Part shown: piece after piece, positions 50,591 through 59,882 of the stretch
Layout of the letters: every line of letters begins with the position of its first letter
Position numbering within the stretch: position 1 is the stretch's first letter
Source: PALSA-693 sp963702305
GTDB lineage: Bacteria > Actinomycetota > Acidimicrobiia > Acidimicrobiales > Palsa-688
DNA: 64,000 nucleotides
Direction: 5' to 3'
Assembly (NCBI GenBank): GCA_963702305.1
Contig: CAVPBX010000011.1
Location: forward strand, 243,594-307,593
Made by a program: the position numbers and the translations under genes
The notes under the pieces: generated by a model
Seen by the model: only the letters and a program-made list of their open reading frames with translations
Told to the model about the DNA's origin: nothing
Databases searched by the model: none

Positions 50591-51907
50591 ATGCGTTGGC
50601 GCCATCAAAGAGCAATATTGATCGTGCTGCTGTTATACATATATCTGGGTTTACAAGCCATATTGGCCTCCTGGCTTCTACAACCCTTTGTTCTGCTGCT
50701 TATCCACGGTATTGGAAAAATGATCGGCGTCTGGCCACCCCATGTTCCGCCCACCCTGCCATCCTGTGCTCCGTCCACCCTGCCCGAAAGAGATTATACC
50801 TTCGGCATCCTGATCACCGCCCACCAGCAAACGGATTTCCTTCCCCCCATCGTCAACTCGCTCCTGAAACAGACCTATACCCTGTTCAATGTCTATATCA
50901 TCGCCGACGATTGCGACATCCGGCAATTGAACTTCACCGATCCCCGCATCCACGTCCTTGTCCCGCCCCTTCCCTTCCATGACCAGGTCGCCTCGCTGCA
51001 ATACGGGCTGCACCACCTCGCCGAACAGGATGAAGTGCTCGTTATTTTCGACCCCGACAACCTCGTCCACCCCAAGTTCCTCCACACCCTAAACGCCTGG
51101 TACAATAAAGGATACCAGGCCGTGCAAGGCAACCTGCAATCCAAGAACAAGGAAGGGGTGTATGCCCAGCTCGACAGCCTCGGCGTTCTGATGGGTAATT
51201 TCCTCGAACGCGACGTCCGCTCCATGCTCGGACTTTCCGTCAACATCTGGGGCTGCGGGGTCTCCGTAAAAAAAGAGGTATATCAAAAGATCGTCTTCGA
51301 CACCAAGAGCCGGACCGGCGGTTTTGACAAACACATGCAGGCCGAGATCGCCCGCAATGTCAGCCGTATCGGCTACGCCCGGGAAGCTATCGTCTACGAT
51401 GAGAAGGTGGACGACGGCCGCAACTTCGAACGGCAACGTATCCGCTGGATCGCCGCTTATTTCAAATTCCTGGGCGAAGCATTCCGACTGCTGCTTACCG
51501 GCTTTCGCAAAAGAGACTTCAACCTGATCTATTTCGGCTACAACCTCATTCGCCTGCCCTGGTTCCTGCTGCTCCTCTTTGCCTGCGGCATCGCCGCGAG
51601 CGACTGGCTGATCTATCCCATGCTGACCCGGACCTGGCTGGTCATCCTGGCGCTCTTTTCCTTGTCCGTTGTCACCATCACCACCATGCTGCCCGAAGGC
51701 CGTTCGCTCTCCAAATCCCTTCTGTTCATTCCCCTCCTCTTCTATCACCAGCTCCGCGCCCTGTTCCGCATCCGGGTCAACAGACGATCCCTCCTAAAGA
51801 CCGACCATTCCAAAATATTGTACATCGACGATATCCTCGGCATCTCACAGCCTGGTCCTCAACACCTCCACCTGCCCCCGCTTCCAGCTGACAAAATCCC
51901 CCTGTAG
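50591..51907 (+). CDS. family 2 membrane glycosyltransferase
   Basis: I start at ATG 50591 (MRWRHQRAILIVLLLYIYLG), just before the first helix; 438 residues. The catalytic domain shows ILITAHQQTDFLPPIVNSLL, IIADDCD, VIFDPDNLVHPKF (DxD) and RQRIRWIAAYFKFLGEAF (QxxRW). Two or more C-terminal helices follow. Its 3' end overlaps the tgt gene on the other strand by 63 bases. The sugar and product are unknown; an envelope polysaccharide is likely. Confidence 0.82.
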   Translation: MRWRHQRAILIVLLLYIYLGLQAILASWLLQPFVLLLIHGIGKMIGVWPPHVPPTLPSCAPSTLPERDYTFGILITAHQQTDFLPPIVNSLLKQTYTLFNVYIIADDCDIRQLNFTDPRIHVLVPPLPFHDQVASLQYGLHHLAEQDEVLVIFDPDNLVHPKFLHTLNAWYNKGYQAVQGNLQSKNKEGVYAQLDSLGVLMGNFLERDVRSMLGLSVNIWGCGVSVKKEVYQKIVFDTKSRTGGFDKHMQAEIARNVSRIGYAREAIVYDEKVDDGRNFERQRIRWIAAYFKFLGEAFRLLLTGFRKRDFNLIYFGYNLIRLPWFLLLLFACGIAASDWLIYPMLTRTWLVILALFSLSVVTITTMLPEGRSLSKSLLFIPLLFYHQLRALFRIRVNRRSLLKTDHSKILYIDDILGISQPGPQHLHLPPLPADKIPL

Positions 51908-52984
51908 AATATGCTTCCTTGCCTCCCGGACCAGATGAAGATAAAAGGCCAGGTTATGCACGCTGGCAATCGTCAGCCCCAGTATTTCCTTTGATTTGAC
52001 CAGATGCCGCAGATAGGCCTTGCTGTAGAAATGGCTGGGTATACTATCGATACGATCATCGATTGGGGAAAAGTCGGCTTCCCATTTCTTGTTGTCGATA
52101 TTGATCACGCCCTTTGACGTAAACAACATCGCATTCCGCCCATTGCGGGTCGGCAATACACAGTCGAACATATCCACCCCCCGTCCGATACACTCCAGGA
52201 TATTCCACGGGGTGCCCACCCCCATCAGGTATCGCGGCCGCGATGCCGGCAGCACCTCGCAACAAGCCGCACAGATATCATACATCTCCTCCTCCGGTTC
52301 CCCGACACTCAACCCGCCGATCGCATTGCCTGGCCCGTCCTTACCGGCCGCATATTCACAGCTGGCCCGCCGAAGGTCGAGATACGTACTGCCTTGTACG
52401 ATAGGAAAGAGGTTTTGTGTATAGCCATATTTGTCGGCCGTCCCGTTGAACCGCTCCCAGCACCGGTCCAGCCAGCGATGTGTCAGCCTCATCGACTTTT
52501 CCGCGTACACCCGATCGCTGGGATACGGTGGGCACTCGTCAAAGGCCATGATAATGTCCCCCCCGATGCTCCGCTGGATATCCATCACCTTCTCCGGGCT
52601 GAACAAATGCCGGGACCCATCAATATGCGATTGAAAGACGACCCCTTCTTCCTGGATCTTTCTTGTACCTGACAACGAGAATACCTGGTAGCCCCCACTA
52701 TCCGTAAGGATCGGCCGGTCCCAGCCATTGAACCGGTGTAACCCGCCCGCCTGCTCCAGGACATCCAGTCCCGGCCGGAGATACAAGTGATAAGTATTTC
52801 CAAGTATGATCTGGGCGTGGATATCCGTCACCAACTGCTGTTGCGACACGGCTTTCACGCTGCCCACCGTCCCCACCGGCATAAAGATCGGCGTCAGGAT
52901 TTCCCCATGATCTGTGCTGATCTTCCCTGCCCGGGCCGCCGAGCCGGGACACGATCCTTCCAATTCAAATTGTAAGTTGGCCAT
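51845..52984 (-). CDS. tgt: queuine/preQ1 tRNA-guanine transglycosylase
   Basis: From ATG 52984 (MANLQFELEG), 379 residues. FMPVGTVGSVKAVSQQQL, ILGNTYHLYLRPG, LTDSGGYQVFSLSGTRKIQE (nucleophile and base-binding region), FPIVQGSTYLDLR and GGLSVGEPEEEMYDI are the family signatures; the second Asp nucleophile lies in DMFDCVLPTRNGRNAM. This enzyme exchanges G34 of tRNAs for preQ1. The zinc-ligand CxCxxC of classical Tgt is not obvious near the C-terminus, as in related Bacteroidota proteins I recall only loosely. Confidence 0.9.
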   Translation of the reverse strand: MANLQFELEGSCPGSAARAGKISTDHGEILTPIFMPVGTVGSVKAVSQQQLVTDIHAQIILGNTYHLYLRPGLDVLEQAGGLHRFNGWDRPILTDSGGYQVFSLSGTRKIQEEGVVFQSHIDGSRHLFSPEKVMDIQRSIGGDIIMAFDECPPYPSDRVYAEKSMRLTHRWLDRCWERFNGTADKYGYTQNLFPIVQGSTYLDLRRASCEYAAGKDGPGNAIGGLSVGEPEEEMYDICAACCEVLPASRPRYLMGVGTPWNILECIGRGVDMFDCVLPTRNGRNAMLFTSKGVINIDNKKWEADFSPIDDRIDSIPSHFYSKAYLRHLVKSKEILGLTIASVHNLAFYLHLVREARKHILQGDFVSWKRGQVEVLRTRL

Positions 52985-53079
52985 AATCGGGCCGCAATTT
53001 ACGGTTTTCACCTTGCCAATTTAATTTGTACTTTCGCCCCGGCGGCTGCCGGCCCTTGCCACGCCTCCATAGATCGCTT

Positions 53080-54204
53080 ATGACTAAACTGAGTTTCCCC
53101 TGGCTCGAACTGTTGTTTTGTGTTTTTTGTTTGATCACCCTGGTACAACTACTGTACTACCTGTGGTTCTTCAGAAGGCTGGCCTTCTATATCCCTCCGG
53201 CAAAAGACCAATCCCAGCAACATCCTGTCAGCGTCATTATCTGTGCCCGTGATGAGGCCGTCCGCCTTGAAACCCACCTCCCGGGCACCCTCGTCCAGAC
53301 CTACCCCACCACCCACGAAGTGATCGTGGTGAACCACAACAGCCAGGACGATACCCGCTTCCTCCTCGACGAATTCAAGAAGACCTTCAAAGGACTTCAT
53401 ATCGTTAACCTGGAACACGAAGCAAAAGGCATCCCGGGAAAGAAATACCCGCTCAGCATGGGCATCAAGGAATCCCGCCACGAGATCGTCCTCCTCACCG
53501 ACGCCGACTGTATGCCGGCCAGCGAATTCTGGATGCAAAAGATGCAGGACGGCTATAGCGATGGCATCGAAGTGGTACTCGGCTATAGTCCCTACAAAAA
53601 AGGCCCCGGCTTCCTCAATAAACTCATCCGGTTCGATACTTTCCACACCGCCCTGCAATACTTCTCTTATGCCCTTGCCGGCCTTCCCTATATGGGCGTG
53701 GGCCGTAACCTCTCGTACAAAAAAGCCGTCTTCCTCCGGAACAAAGGATTCTCCGCCATCAACCATATCCCCGGCGGCGATGACGACCTCTTCATCAATA
53801 AAGTGGCCACCAATAAGAACACCGCCATTGTCGTAGACCCCGACACCTTTATGGTCTCGGAGCCAAAGAAGACCTTCGGAGAATGGTTCCGCCAGAAATC
53901 CCGTCACCACAGTACCGCAAAATTTTATAAGCCGCGGCACAAATTCCTACTCAGCACCTATGCTGCCTCCCATTTCCTGTTCTATCCCCTTCTGATCATC
54001 AGCCTGTTCTTCGACTGGAGACTGGCCCTGGCCGTTTTCGGCCTCCGCCTTATCATTCAGGGGCTCATCTTTCAAAAGGCCATGCGCCGGCTCGGCGAAG
54101 AAGACCTCTTCCCCTGGTGGTGGCTGCTGGATATCTGGATGTTCCCCTATTACATCATCTTTTCTTCCGTCATATGGAAAAAGCCCAGGGCCAGCTGGAA
54201 ATAG
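53080..54204 (+). CDS. family 2 glycosyltransferase, membrane anchored
   Basis: ATG 53080 gives 374 residues; TACTTTCG at 53029-53036 may be its -7 element. An N-terminal helix (LLFCVFCLITLVQLLYYLWF) is followed by a GT2 domain with SVIICARDEAVRLETHLPG, VVNHNSQDDT, LLTDADCMPASEFW (DxD) and GGDDDLFINKVA, then two to three C-terminal helices. It overlaps rsmG by 31 bases, so the two are coupled. The donor and acceptor are unknown. Confidence 0.82.
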   Translation: MTKLSFPWLELLFCVFCLITLVQLLYYLWFFRRLAFYIPPAKDQSQQHPVSVIICARDEAVRLETHLPGTLVQTYPTTHEVIVVNHNSQDDTRFLLDEFKKTFKGLHIVNLEHEAKGIPGKKYPLSMGIKESRHEIVLLTDADCMPASEFWMQKMQDGYSDGIEVVLGYSPYKKGPGFLNKLIRFDTFHTALQYFSYALAGLPYMGVGRNLSYKKAVFLRNKGFSAINHIPGGDDDLFINKVATNKNTAIVVDPDTFMVSEPKKTFGEWFRQKSRHHSTAKFYKPRHKFLLSTYAASHFLFYPLLIISLFFDWRLALAVFGLRLIIQGLIFQKAMRRLGEEDLFPWWWLLDIWMFPYYIIFSSVIWKKPRASWK

Positions 54205-54899
54205 TGCTGCAATACTTTTCCGGTTTCTCTGGCGAAGAGGTCCGGCAGCTGGCCGCCCTCGGCGATCTCTACAACGAATGGAACGGAAGGATCAACGTCA
54301 TCTCGCGTAAAGACATCGGCAGCCTGTATGAAAAACATATCCTCCATTCCCTCGCCATCGCAGCCGCGTTCGATTTCCAGCCAGACATGGAAGTGATCGA
54401 TATCGGCACCGGCGGCGGTTTCCCCGGTATTCCCCTCGCGATCTTTTTCCCCAAAACAAAATTCCACCTCGTCGACAGCATCGGAAAAAAGATAAAGGTC
54501 ACGGGCGCCATCTCATCCGCCATCGGACTGACCAATGTCACCACCGCCCACGCCCGCGCCGAGGAAATTAAAGGTCGCAAATTCGACGTTGCCCTCTCCC
54601 GCGCCGTCGCCCCTCTCGGTGATCTCTGGACCTGGTCCCGCCCCCTCCTCCGAAAACCCCGGCCATCACTCGCCTCTTCCAACCCCATCCCCTCCGGCAA
54701 ACCATCCGCCTCATCGCCCATCCCCTCCGGCAAACCATCCGCCTCATCGCCCATCCCCTCCGGGCTCATTTGCCTCAAAGGCGGCGACCTCGCCGCCGAA
54801 ATCTCCCTCTCCGGCCTCCGCCCCCGCATTCTTGAGATTTATCAACTTTTCCCTCTCGACTACTTCCACGAAAAATACATTCTCCAGATTCCCTATTGA
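54174..54899 (+). CDS. rsmG: 16S rRNA G527 N7-methyltransferase with internal repeat
   Basis: ATG 54174 lies inside the end of the glycosyltransferase gene; 241 residues. LYNEWNGRINVISRKDIGSL and HILHSLAIAAAF are the RsmG N-terminal signatures, VIDIGTGGGFPGIPLAIFF is SAM motif I, and KFDVALSRAVAPLGDLWTW the substrate loop. It methylates G527 in the 530 loop of 16S rRNA. Unusual: a Pro/Ser-rich insertion with an 11-residue repeat (PIPSGKPSASS) occupies about residues 171-197, between the loop and the last strands. Confidence 0.88.
   Translation: MEKAQGQLEIVLQYFSGFSGEEVRQLAALGDLYNEWNGRINVISRKDIGSLYEKHILHSLAIAAAFDFQPDMEVIDIGTGGGFPGIPLAIFFPKTKFHLVDSIGKKIKVTGAISSAIGLTNVTTAHARAEEIKGRKFDVALSRAVAPLGDLWTWSRPLLRKPRPSLASSNPIPSGKPSASSPIPSGKPSASSPIPSGLICLKGGDLAAEISLSGLRPRILEIYQLFPLDYFHEKYILQIPY
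54684..54763 (+). repeat. 33-base tandem repeat inside rsmG
   Basis: Copies begin at 54684, 54717 and 54750 (the last partial), each encoding PIPSGKPSASS. The period is a multiple of three, so copy-number change keeps the frame. Confidence 0.75.
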
Positions 54900-55026
54900 T
54901 CCTGCACAATCGCGGACCCCGACGCGCCATCCTTCACTCCCCCACGCCACCGCGCAGCACCCGAAATCCACAAAAACTACCACAAAATGGTATTTCAAGT
55001 TCCCCAAAGCATCGGAACTTTACATC

Positions 55027-55677
55027 ATGACTATCTCTGTATGTATTGTAGATGATAACAAGGACATCCGTTCCGCCCTCGAACAGATCATCCTCATGGC
55101 AGAGGGCTACACCCTCGCAGGTTCTTTCGCCGACGCCGAAACCGCCTTACAGAAAATCCCCGTCGTCCAACCCAATGTAGTCCTCATGGACATTAACCTC
55201 GGCGACGGCGAGAGCGGGATCGACTGCGTTCGTCAACTTAAACCATTGCACCCGGAGATCCTCTTCATGATGTGCACCATCTACGAAGAGGACGAAAAGA
55301 TCTTCGAAGCCCTCAAAGCCGGCGCCAACGGCTACATCCTCAAGAAGACAGCCCCCGGCAAGCTGCTTGACGCCCTCCGCGAGCTCTATGAAGGCGGCGC
55401 CCCTATGAGCAGCCAGATCGCCCGCAAAGTTGTCAACGCCTTCCAATCCAAACCCACCGATGCCCCCGGAACCAACACCGTCGTCAAGACCATCAATATC
55501 CTCTCCAACCGCGAGAATGAGATCCTCGAACTGCTCGCCCGCGGCATGCTCTATAAAGAGATCGCCGCCAAATTATTCATCAGTCAGGAAACCGTACGCA
55601 AACACGTGTATCATATCTATGAAAAGATGCACGTCAACAATCGGGTCGAAGCCATCAATAAATTCTACGGCCGTTAG
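55027..55677 (+). CDS. NarL/LuxR-type response regulator
   Basis: ATG 55027 gives 216 residues. The receiver has VDDNKD (residues 8-13) and phospho-Asp in VVLMDINLGDGESG, with Lys in GYILKKTAPG. The HTH is LSNRENEILELLARGMLYKE then ISQETVRKHVYHIYEKMHV. No kinase gene is adjacent, so it is an orphan in this window. The frame upstream of the ATG is open but not protein-like. Confidence 0.9.
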   Translation: MTISVCIVDDNKDIRSALEQIILMAEGYTLAGSFADAETALQKIPVVQPNVVLMDINLGDGESGIDCVRQLKPLHPEILFMMCTIYEEDEKIFEALKAGANGYILKKTAPGKLLDALRELYEGGAPMSSQIARKVVNAFQSKPTDAPGTNTVVKTINILSNRENEILELLARGMLYKEIAAKLFISQETVRKHVYHIYEKMHVNNRVEAINKFYGR

Positions 55678-55706
55678 GAAACTCGCGCCCACGGCCCGCG
55701 GCCGGC

Positions 55707-57662
55707 TTACGGCGCCCCTGGCACATCTGGTATAACCAGCTTATTATTCTTCCGATCCACATCCGCCATTCGCTCCGACGGGTCGATCTCCACACTCTTT
55801 ATGTCCAGCAACCGGTGCCCCACCTCAAACGTATACGTGGGGCTTGTCCACTTCCATGCTTCGAACGTTGTTCTCGGTACGCTTGCATCCTCCACCGGCT
55901 TCGCACCAAACTGAAGATACTGTGGAATATACGCCATCTCCTTGCTACTGTCCTTGAACATGATCAATACATCGACTGGCATCGGCATATAACCGACCAT
56001 CCTCAGCCTGATCTTCGACTTCCCATTCTCTTCCCATAAGCTGTCGATCCCATAGTCGATCGTCTTCGTCGTATTCACCCAGTATTCCTTATACCAATCC
56101 AGTTGCATCCCGCTCACCTTCTGCGCAACCCGCATAAAGTCATTTGCATTCGGATGTTTGAACCGCCAAAGCCGGTAATACTCTTGCAGGATCTTATCCC
56201 TGACGTCCTCCCCCACGATATAGCCAAGCTGCTCCAGGAACATCTCTCCCTTCGAATAACTGGCGATACTATACGCAAAATTGGTATTGAAATGATCGGC
56301 ATGCGTCGTCAGCGGCTCTTCCAACCCGCTCTTTACCAAATTGAAATAGGAGTTATAGGCTGCCGCATGATTAACCGGCAGTTGCGCCTTCTCCCTGTCC
56401 ACGATCTGTTGCAAATTCGCATTTCCGGGATCACGCTTCAGCCGCTCCTGCCAATAATAAGCAACCACCCGCGCCGCCGCATAGCTCGTGAACCCTTCAT
56501 CCATCCACGCATATTCCGATTCGTTGGTACCCATCATCCCCTGATACCAGCTATGCATCCATTCATGGAACGCCGTCCCCACTCCCGGATTGTTGATCAG
56601 CGTGCTCATCGGGTATTCCATCCCGCCGTCTCCCCCATGCACGAATGAATATTGCTTCCACGGGTAAGGTCCGAAAGTCTTTTCGATAAACGGCAACACC
56701 ATCACCGCCGCATCCGCCAGGTTATTCCAGTTGGTATCCACACGCGGATCATGGTCTTTGTTCTTATAGATCACATGGAGAACCCTCCCATTCGACACCC
56801 GGCGCACCAGGTGCTTGAACTCCGGATCGGCCGCCCACATGAAATCGTGGACAGTCGGCGCTACGAAATGCCAAACCAGCTGGTCTCCCGCCGGCCGCAC
56901 TACTTTCGTGCCCGGCGCCTCATACCCATACCCTACCTGCGCCGCATTGACCAGATATCCGGTACCGCCCAGCAGATAGCTCTTGTCAATGGAGATCGTC
57001 ACGTCGTAATCACCCCATACGCCATAGAACTCCCTGGCCACATACGGCGTCGGGTGCCAGCCTTCATAATCATACTCACACATCTTCGGATACCATTGGC
57101 TCATCGAATACCGGACACCCGTCTGCGGATTGTCCCGGCCGCTTCGCCGGACCTGCAACGGCACCTGCGCCTCGAACTGCATCTGGAAAACAACCGTGGA
57201 ATGCGGCAGGATTGGGCTGGTCAGCTTCACTTCCAGGATCGTCTCATCCATCGTATAGGATTGCGACACCCCATTCATCGTCAACGACAGGACCTTCTGG
57301 TAGCCGATCTCATCCGGCTTCAGGTTCAATATCCGGTCCCGCACCCGCGGGTCCCAATCCTGCTGCTCACCGCCCCGCCGGCCGGTGTTGTAGGTGATCT
57401 TACCCAGCTCCCGACTCCGCGTATCCATCATACTGCCCGGTTGAAAAGCATTCCAGTACAGATGGTAAAACACATGATCCAGGGTATCGGGGGAATTGTT
57501 CGTATAGGCAAGCATCTGCGTTCCCGTAAACCGGTTCGTCTGAACATCCATCGCCACATTCATCGTGTATTTGACCCGTTGCTGCCAGCGATCCGGCTGC
57601 GCCGACACCGGCCCAAAAGCCAGGAAGACCGCCAACCCTAAAAGAATGAACTTTTTAATCAT
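55707..57662 (-). CDS. M1 family metallopeptidase, secreted
   Basis: A 651-residue protein with a signal peptide (MIKKFILLGLAVFLAFGPVS then AQ). The zinc motif is HEWMHSW with the third ligand in WMDEGFTSY, and GGDGGMEYPMS is the aminopeptidase exopeptidase loop (GxMEN variant). The N-terminal beta domain includes FTGTQMLAYTNNSPDTLDHV. M1 enzymes remove N-terminal residues from peptides. The signal peptide places it in the periplasm or outside. Length and motif order fit the Bacteroidota M1 group. Confidence 0.88.
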   Translation of the reverse strand: MIKKFILLGLAVFLAFGPVSAQPDRWQQRVKYTMNVAMDVQTNRFTGTQMLAYTNNSPDTLDHVFYHLYWNAFQPGSMMDTRSRELGKITYNTGRRGGEQQDWDPRVRDRILNLKPDEIGYQKVLSLTMNGVSQSYTMDETILEVKLTSPILPHSTVVFQMQFEAQVPLQVRRSGRDNPQTGVRYSMSQWYPKMCEYDYEGWHPTPYVAREFYGVWGDYDVTISIDKSYLLGGTGYLVNAAQVGYGYEAPGTKVVRPAGDQLVWHFVAPTVHDFMWAADPEFKHLVRRVSNGRVLHVIYKNKDHDPRVDTNWNNLADAAVMVLPFIEKTFGPYPWKQYSFVHGGDGGMEYPMSTLINNPGVGTAFHEWMHSWYQGMMGTNESEYAWMDEGFTSYAAARVVAYYWQERLKRDPGNANLQQIVDREKAQLPVNHAAAYNSYFNLVKSGLEEPLTTHADHFNTNFAYSIASYSKGEMFLEQLGYIVGEDVRDKILQEYYRLWRFKHPNANDFMRVAQKVSGMQLDWYKEYWVNTTKTIDYGIDSLWEENGKSKIRLRMVGYMPMPVDVLIMFKDSSKEMAYIPQYLQFGAKPVEDASVPRTTFEAWKWTSPTYTFEVGHRLLDIKSVEIDPSERMADVDRKNNKLVIPDVPGAP

Positions 57663-57680
57663 GGTTGCTATCTTATCATT

Positions 57681-58139
57681 TTATAATGCAGCATTCTCCT
57701 TGATCAGCCGCCCTTTGCTGTTAAACAACAAATTCTTTTTCTGCAACTGGCTCTTTTCCACCTGCACCGCATATTGCGTAACATCCCCCGGCAGATAAAG
57801 CACCTGCACCGTCGAAACCGTCCAGTCGCCATCGGCATACAGACTCTTCGAAAAACCATCCTGCACATCGGCAGGCAGACTGGACTGCGCGATCTTCTTC
57901 AGCGCGGACTGCCATTCACCCGAATTCTTGAACTTGGCCGTCAGCGCATCGGCATCGAGATAGAAGCTGACCTGCCAATAACTCAGCTTATCGGACCAGC
58001 TCACCTGCTTGGCATTGGGATACTTGGCTTTAAATGAATCGGTCACCGCCGAAGGTAACGTCCTCAGCTGCGCGTGAGCCGGTACATGCATCATCAATAA
58101 TCCGCCAAACAACAGACAATAAAATACGATCTTCTTCAT
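57681..58139 (-). CDS. secreted PepSY-like small protein
   Basis: ATG 58139 (MKKIVFYCLLFGGLLMMHVP then AHA, cleavage, QLRTLPS) gives 152 residues; the longer frame upstream is not protein-like. The mature part has two similar halves (SFKAKYPNAKQVSWSDK and a later VQVLYLPGDVTQYAVQVEKS), as in PepSY-like proteins common in Chitinophagaceae. It may be a periplasmic inhibitor or binding protein. It lies next to the M1 peptidase gene on the same strand (18 bases), consistent with an inhibitor role but not proof. Confidence 0.72.
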   Translation of the reverse strand: MKKIVFYCLLFGGLLMMHVPAHAQLRTLPSAVTDSFKAKYPNAKQVSWSDKLSYWQVSFYLDADALTAKFKNSGEWQSALKKIAQSSLPADVQDGFSKSLYADGDWTVSTVQVLYLPGDVTQYAVQVEKSQLQKKNLLFNSKGRLIKENAAL

Positions 58140-58156
58140 ATCAACATGTTTTAAGG

Positions 58157-58831
58157 TTATAACATCTTTTTGACCCCCTCTACTACCAGCACCACTTCCC
58201 CCTTCACCCCCTTCTCCCGGTAATGCTCGCAAACCGCCCGCAACGACCCCCGCCGGTTCTCCTCGAACACCTTCGTCAATTCCCGGCTCACACAACAATT
58301 TCGTTCCTCCCCAAAATGGACCATCATCTCCGTCATTGTCTTCACCAACCGAAGCGGCGATTCATAAAACACCATTGTCCTTTCCTCCGCCGCCAATTGG
58401 CGAAAAACCGTCTGCCGCCCCTTCTTCGGCGGCAGAAATCCCTCGAACACAAACCGGTTCATCGGCAGTCCACTGTTGACAAGCGCCGGCACAAATGCCG
58501 TCGCCCCCGGCAAACACTCCACGCCGATCCCGATCCGGATACATTCCCGAACCAGCAGAAACGCCGGATCAGAAACCCCCGGCGTCCCCGCATCCGTGAT
58601 CAAGGCCATCTTTTTTCCCTGTAGCAGCTGGTCAGCCAAATGGTGCAGGACTTTGTGTTCGTTGTGCTGATGATACGGCGAGAGCGGTTTGATGATCTGG
58701 TAATGATTCAAAAGCCGGGCGGAATTCCGGGTATCCTCCGCCAGGACCAGATCCACTTTCTTCAGCACCTCCAAAGCTCTAAGCGTAATATCCTGCAGAT
58801 TACCAATGGGAGAAGGAACGATATAAAGCAA
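58157..58831 (-). CDS. rsmI: 16S rRNA C1402 2'-O-methyltransferase
   Basis: A 224-residue tetrapyrrole-methylase-fold enzyme. LYIVPSPIGNLQDITLRALE, LVLAEDTRNSARLL, LITDAGTPGVSDPAFLLVRE and LPGATAFVPALVNSGLP are the RsmI signatures. It methylates the ribose of C1402 in 16S rRNA. The usual length is about 230-280; the C-terminal accessory domain is absent, as in many Bacteroidota. Confidence 0.9.
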   Translation of the reverse strand: MLYIVPSPIGNLQDITLRALEVLKKVDLVLAEDTRNSARLLNHYQIIKPLSPYHQHNEHKVLHHLADQLLQGKKMALITDAGTPGVSDPAFLLVRECIRIGIGVECLPGATAFVPALVNSGLPMNRFVFEGFLPPKKGRQTVFRQLAAEERTMVFYESPLRLVKTMTEMMVHFGEERNCCVSRELTKVFEENRRGSLRAVCEHYREKGVKGEVVLVVEGVKKML

Positions 58832-58840
58832 AACAACGTA

Positions 58841-59086
58841 TTAATTTACATTAATCTCAAAGTATTCCATAACCGGATTGGCCAGCAGCTTTCGCCCCGC
58901 TTCCTCCGCTACCTGCCGCGCTTCATCCGCCGAATCCGCCTCGATCTGCAGGTAAATGCTCTTCCCGATCCGCACATCCCGAACATTTCGCAACCCCAAA
59001 CTCTGAAGCCCACCCATGACCGCCTTCCCCTGCGGATCCAACAACTCCTTCAATGGCATAACTTTTACCTGGACAGAGTAGTTCAT
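58841..59086 (-). CDS. purS: phosphoribosylformylglycinamidine synthase subunit PurS
   Basis: ATG 59086 gives 81 residues: VQVKVMPLKELLDPQGKAVM, GLRNVRDVRIGKSIYLQIEA and the C-terminal NPVMEYFEINVN, the full PurS fold. PurS bridges PurL and PurQ in purine synthesis. It overlaps pssA by four bases (ATGA), so the two are coupled; purL and purQ are not nearby. Confidence 0.88.
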   Translation of the reverse strand: MNYSVQVKVMPLKELLDPQGKAVMGGLQSLGLRNVRDVRIGKSIYLQIEADSADEARQVAEEAGRKLLANPVMEYFEINVN

Positions 59087-59853
59087 GTAATCTTGTTTTT
59101 GAAAGCCAAAGATACAATAATGTAGAAAACGAACACCACCGGAACCGCCAACCATCGCAGGAATATCGCCGCTATGATCGCCAGCACCAGCAGCACAAGC
59201 TTCGGCATGTTGCTCCGCAGCGAAGAATTGTTAAATTTCATCGCCATCAGCGGAAGACTGCTGATCATCAGGTAGGCCACCACCAGGATCAGCCCATACA
59301 ATACCCACTTATTCAGCAGCGCAGCCTCAACCACCCGGCTGTTCGTATACCAGGAGATCAACGGCAGCGATGCGATCAGCAATCCCGCAGCCGGCGTCGG
59401 GACCCCCTTGAACCCATATTGCTGCGAATCATCGATGTTGAAACGCGCCAGCCGATATGCCGCCGCACAGGGGATCAGCAACGCCGGCAGAAGCCACCCT
59501 ACCGACACATCCAGCCCATTCGCTTGCGCCGCCCAGCTCAACCGCAACAATTGATAAAGGATCATCCCCGGCGCCACCCCAAAACTGACCACATCGGCCA
59601 GCGAATCCAGTTCCCTTCCCATCGAACTCGTCGCCTTGAATAAGCGCGCCACCAGCCCATCCAGGAAATCCACCAGCGCCGCCAGCCCGATAAAGATAGA
59701 TGCCAACGCCGTCTTCTCCGGCATCCCGATGAACTGCATCCCGCTTCCATCCGGATTATCCAGGGCGGTAACCCCATTCTGCAGGATCAGGATCACCGCA
59801 AGACAGCCAAAGAACAAATTCAAAAGCGTGAACAGGTTTGGTATGATCTTCAT
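59083..59853 (-). CDS. pssA: CDP-diacylglycerol-serine O-phosphatidyltransferase
   Basis: A 256-residue membrane enzyme of the CDP-alcohol phosphotransferase family. LDGLVARLFKATSSMGRELD and SLADVVSFGVAPG carry the D-G-x2-A-R-x8-G-x3-D-x3-D motif. Six to eight helices include IPNLFTLLNLFFGCLAVILI at the start. It makes phosphatidylserine, the precursor of phosphatidylethanolamine. Confidence 0.9.
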   Translation of the reverse strand: MKIIPNLFTLLNLFFGCLAVILILQNGVTALDNPDGSGMQFIGMPEKTALASIFIGLAALVDFLDGLVARLFKATSSMGRELDSLADVVSFGVAPGMILYQLLRLSWAAQANGLDVSVGWLLPALLIPCAAAYRLARFNIDDSQQYGFKGVPTPAAGLLIASLPLISWYTNSRVVEAALLNKWVLYGLILVVAYLMISSLPLMAMKFNNSSLRSNMPKLVLLVLAIIAAIFLRWLAVPVVFVFYIIVSLAFKNKIT

Positions 59854-59882
59854 GCTCGAAAATTAGGATTTTATTTCGTTAA

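Noticed and set aside
52084..52424. Plus-strand short frames inside tgt
   Set aside because: Overlap a well-supported gene and have no ribosome site or protein-like composition.
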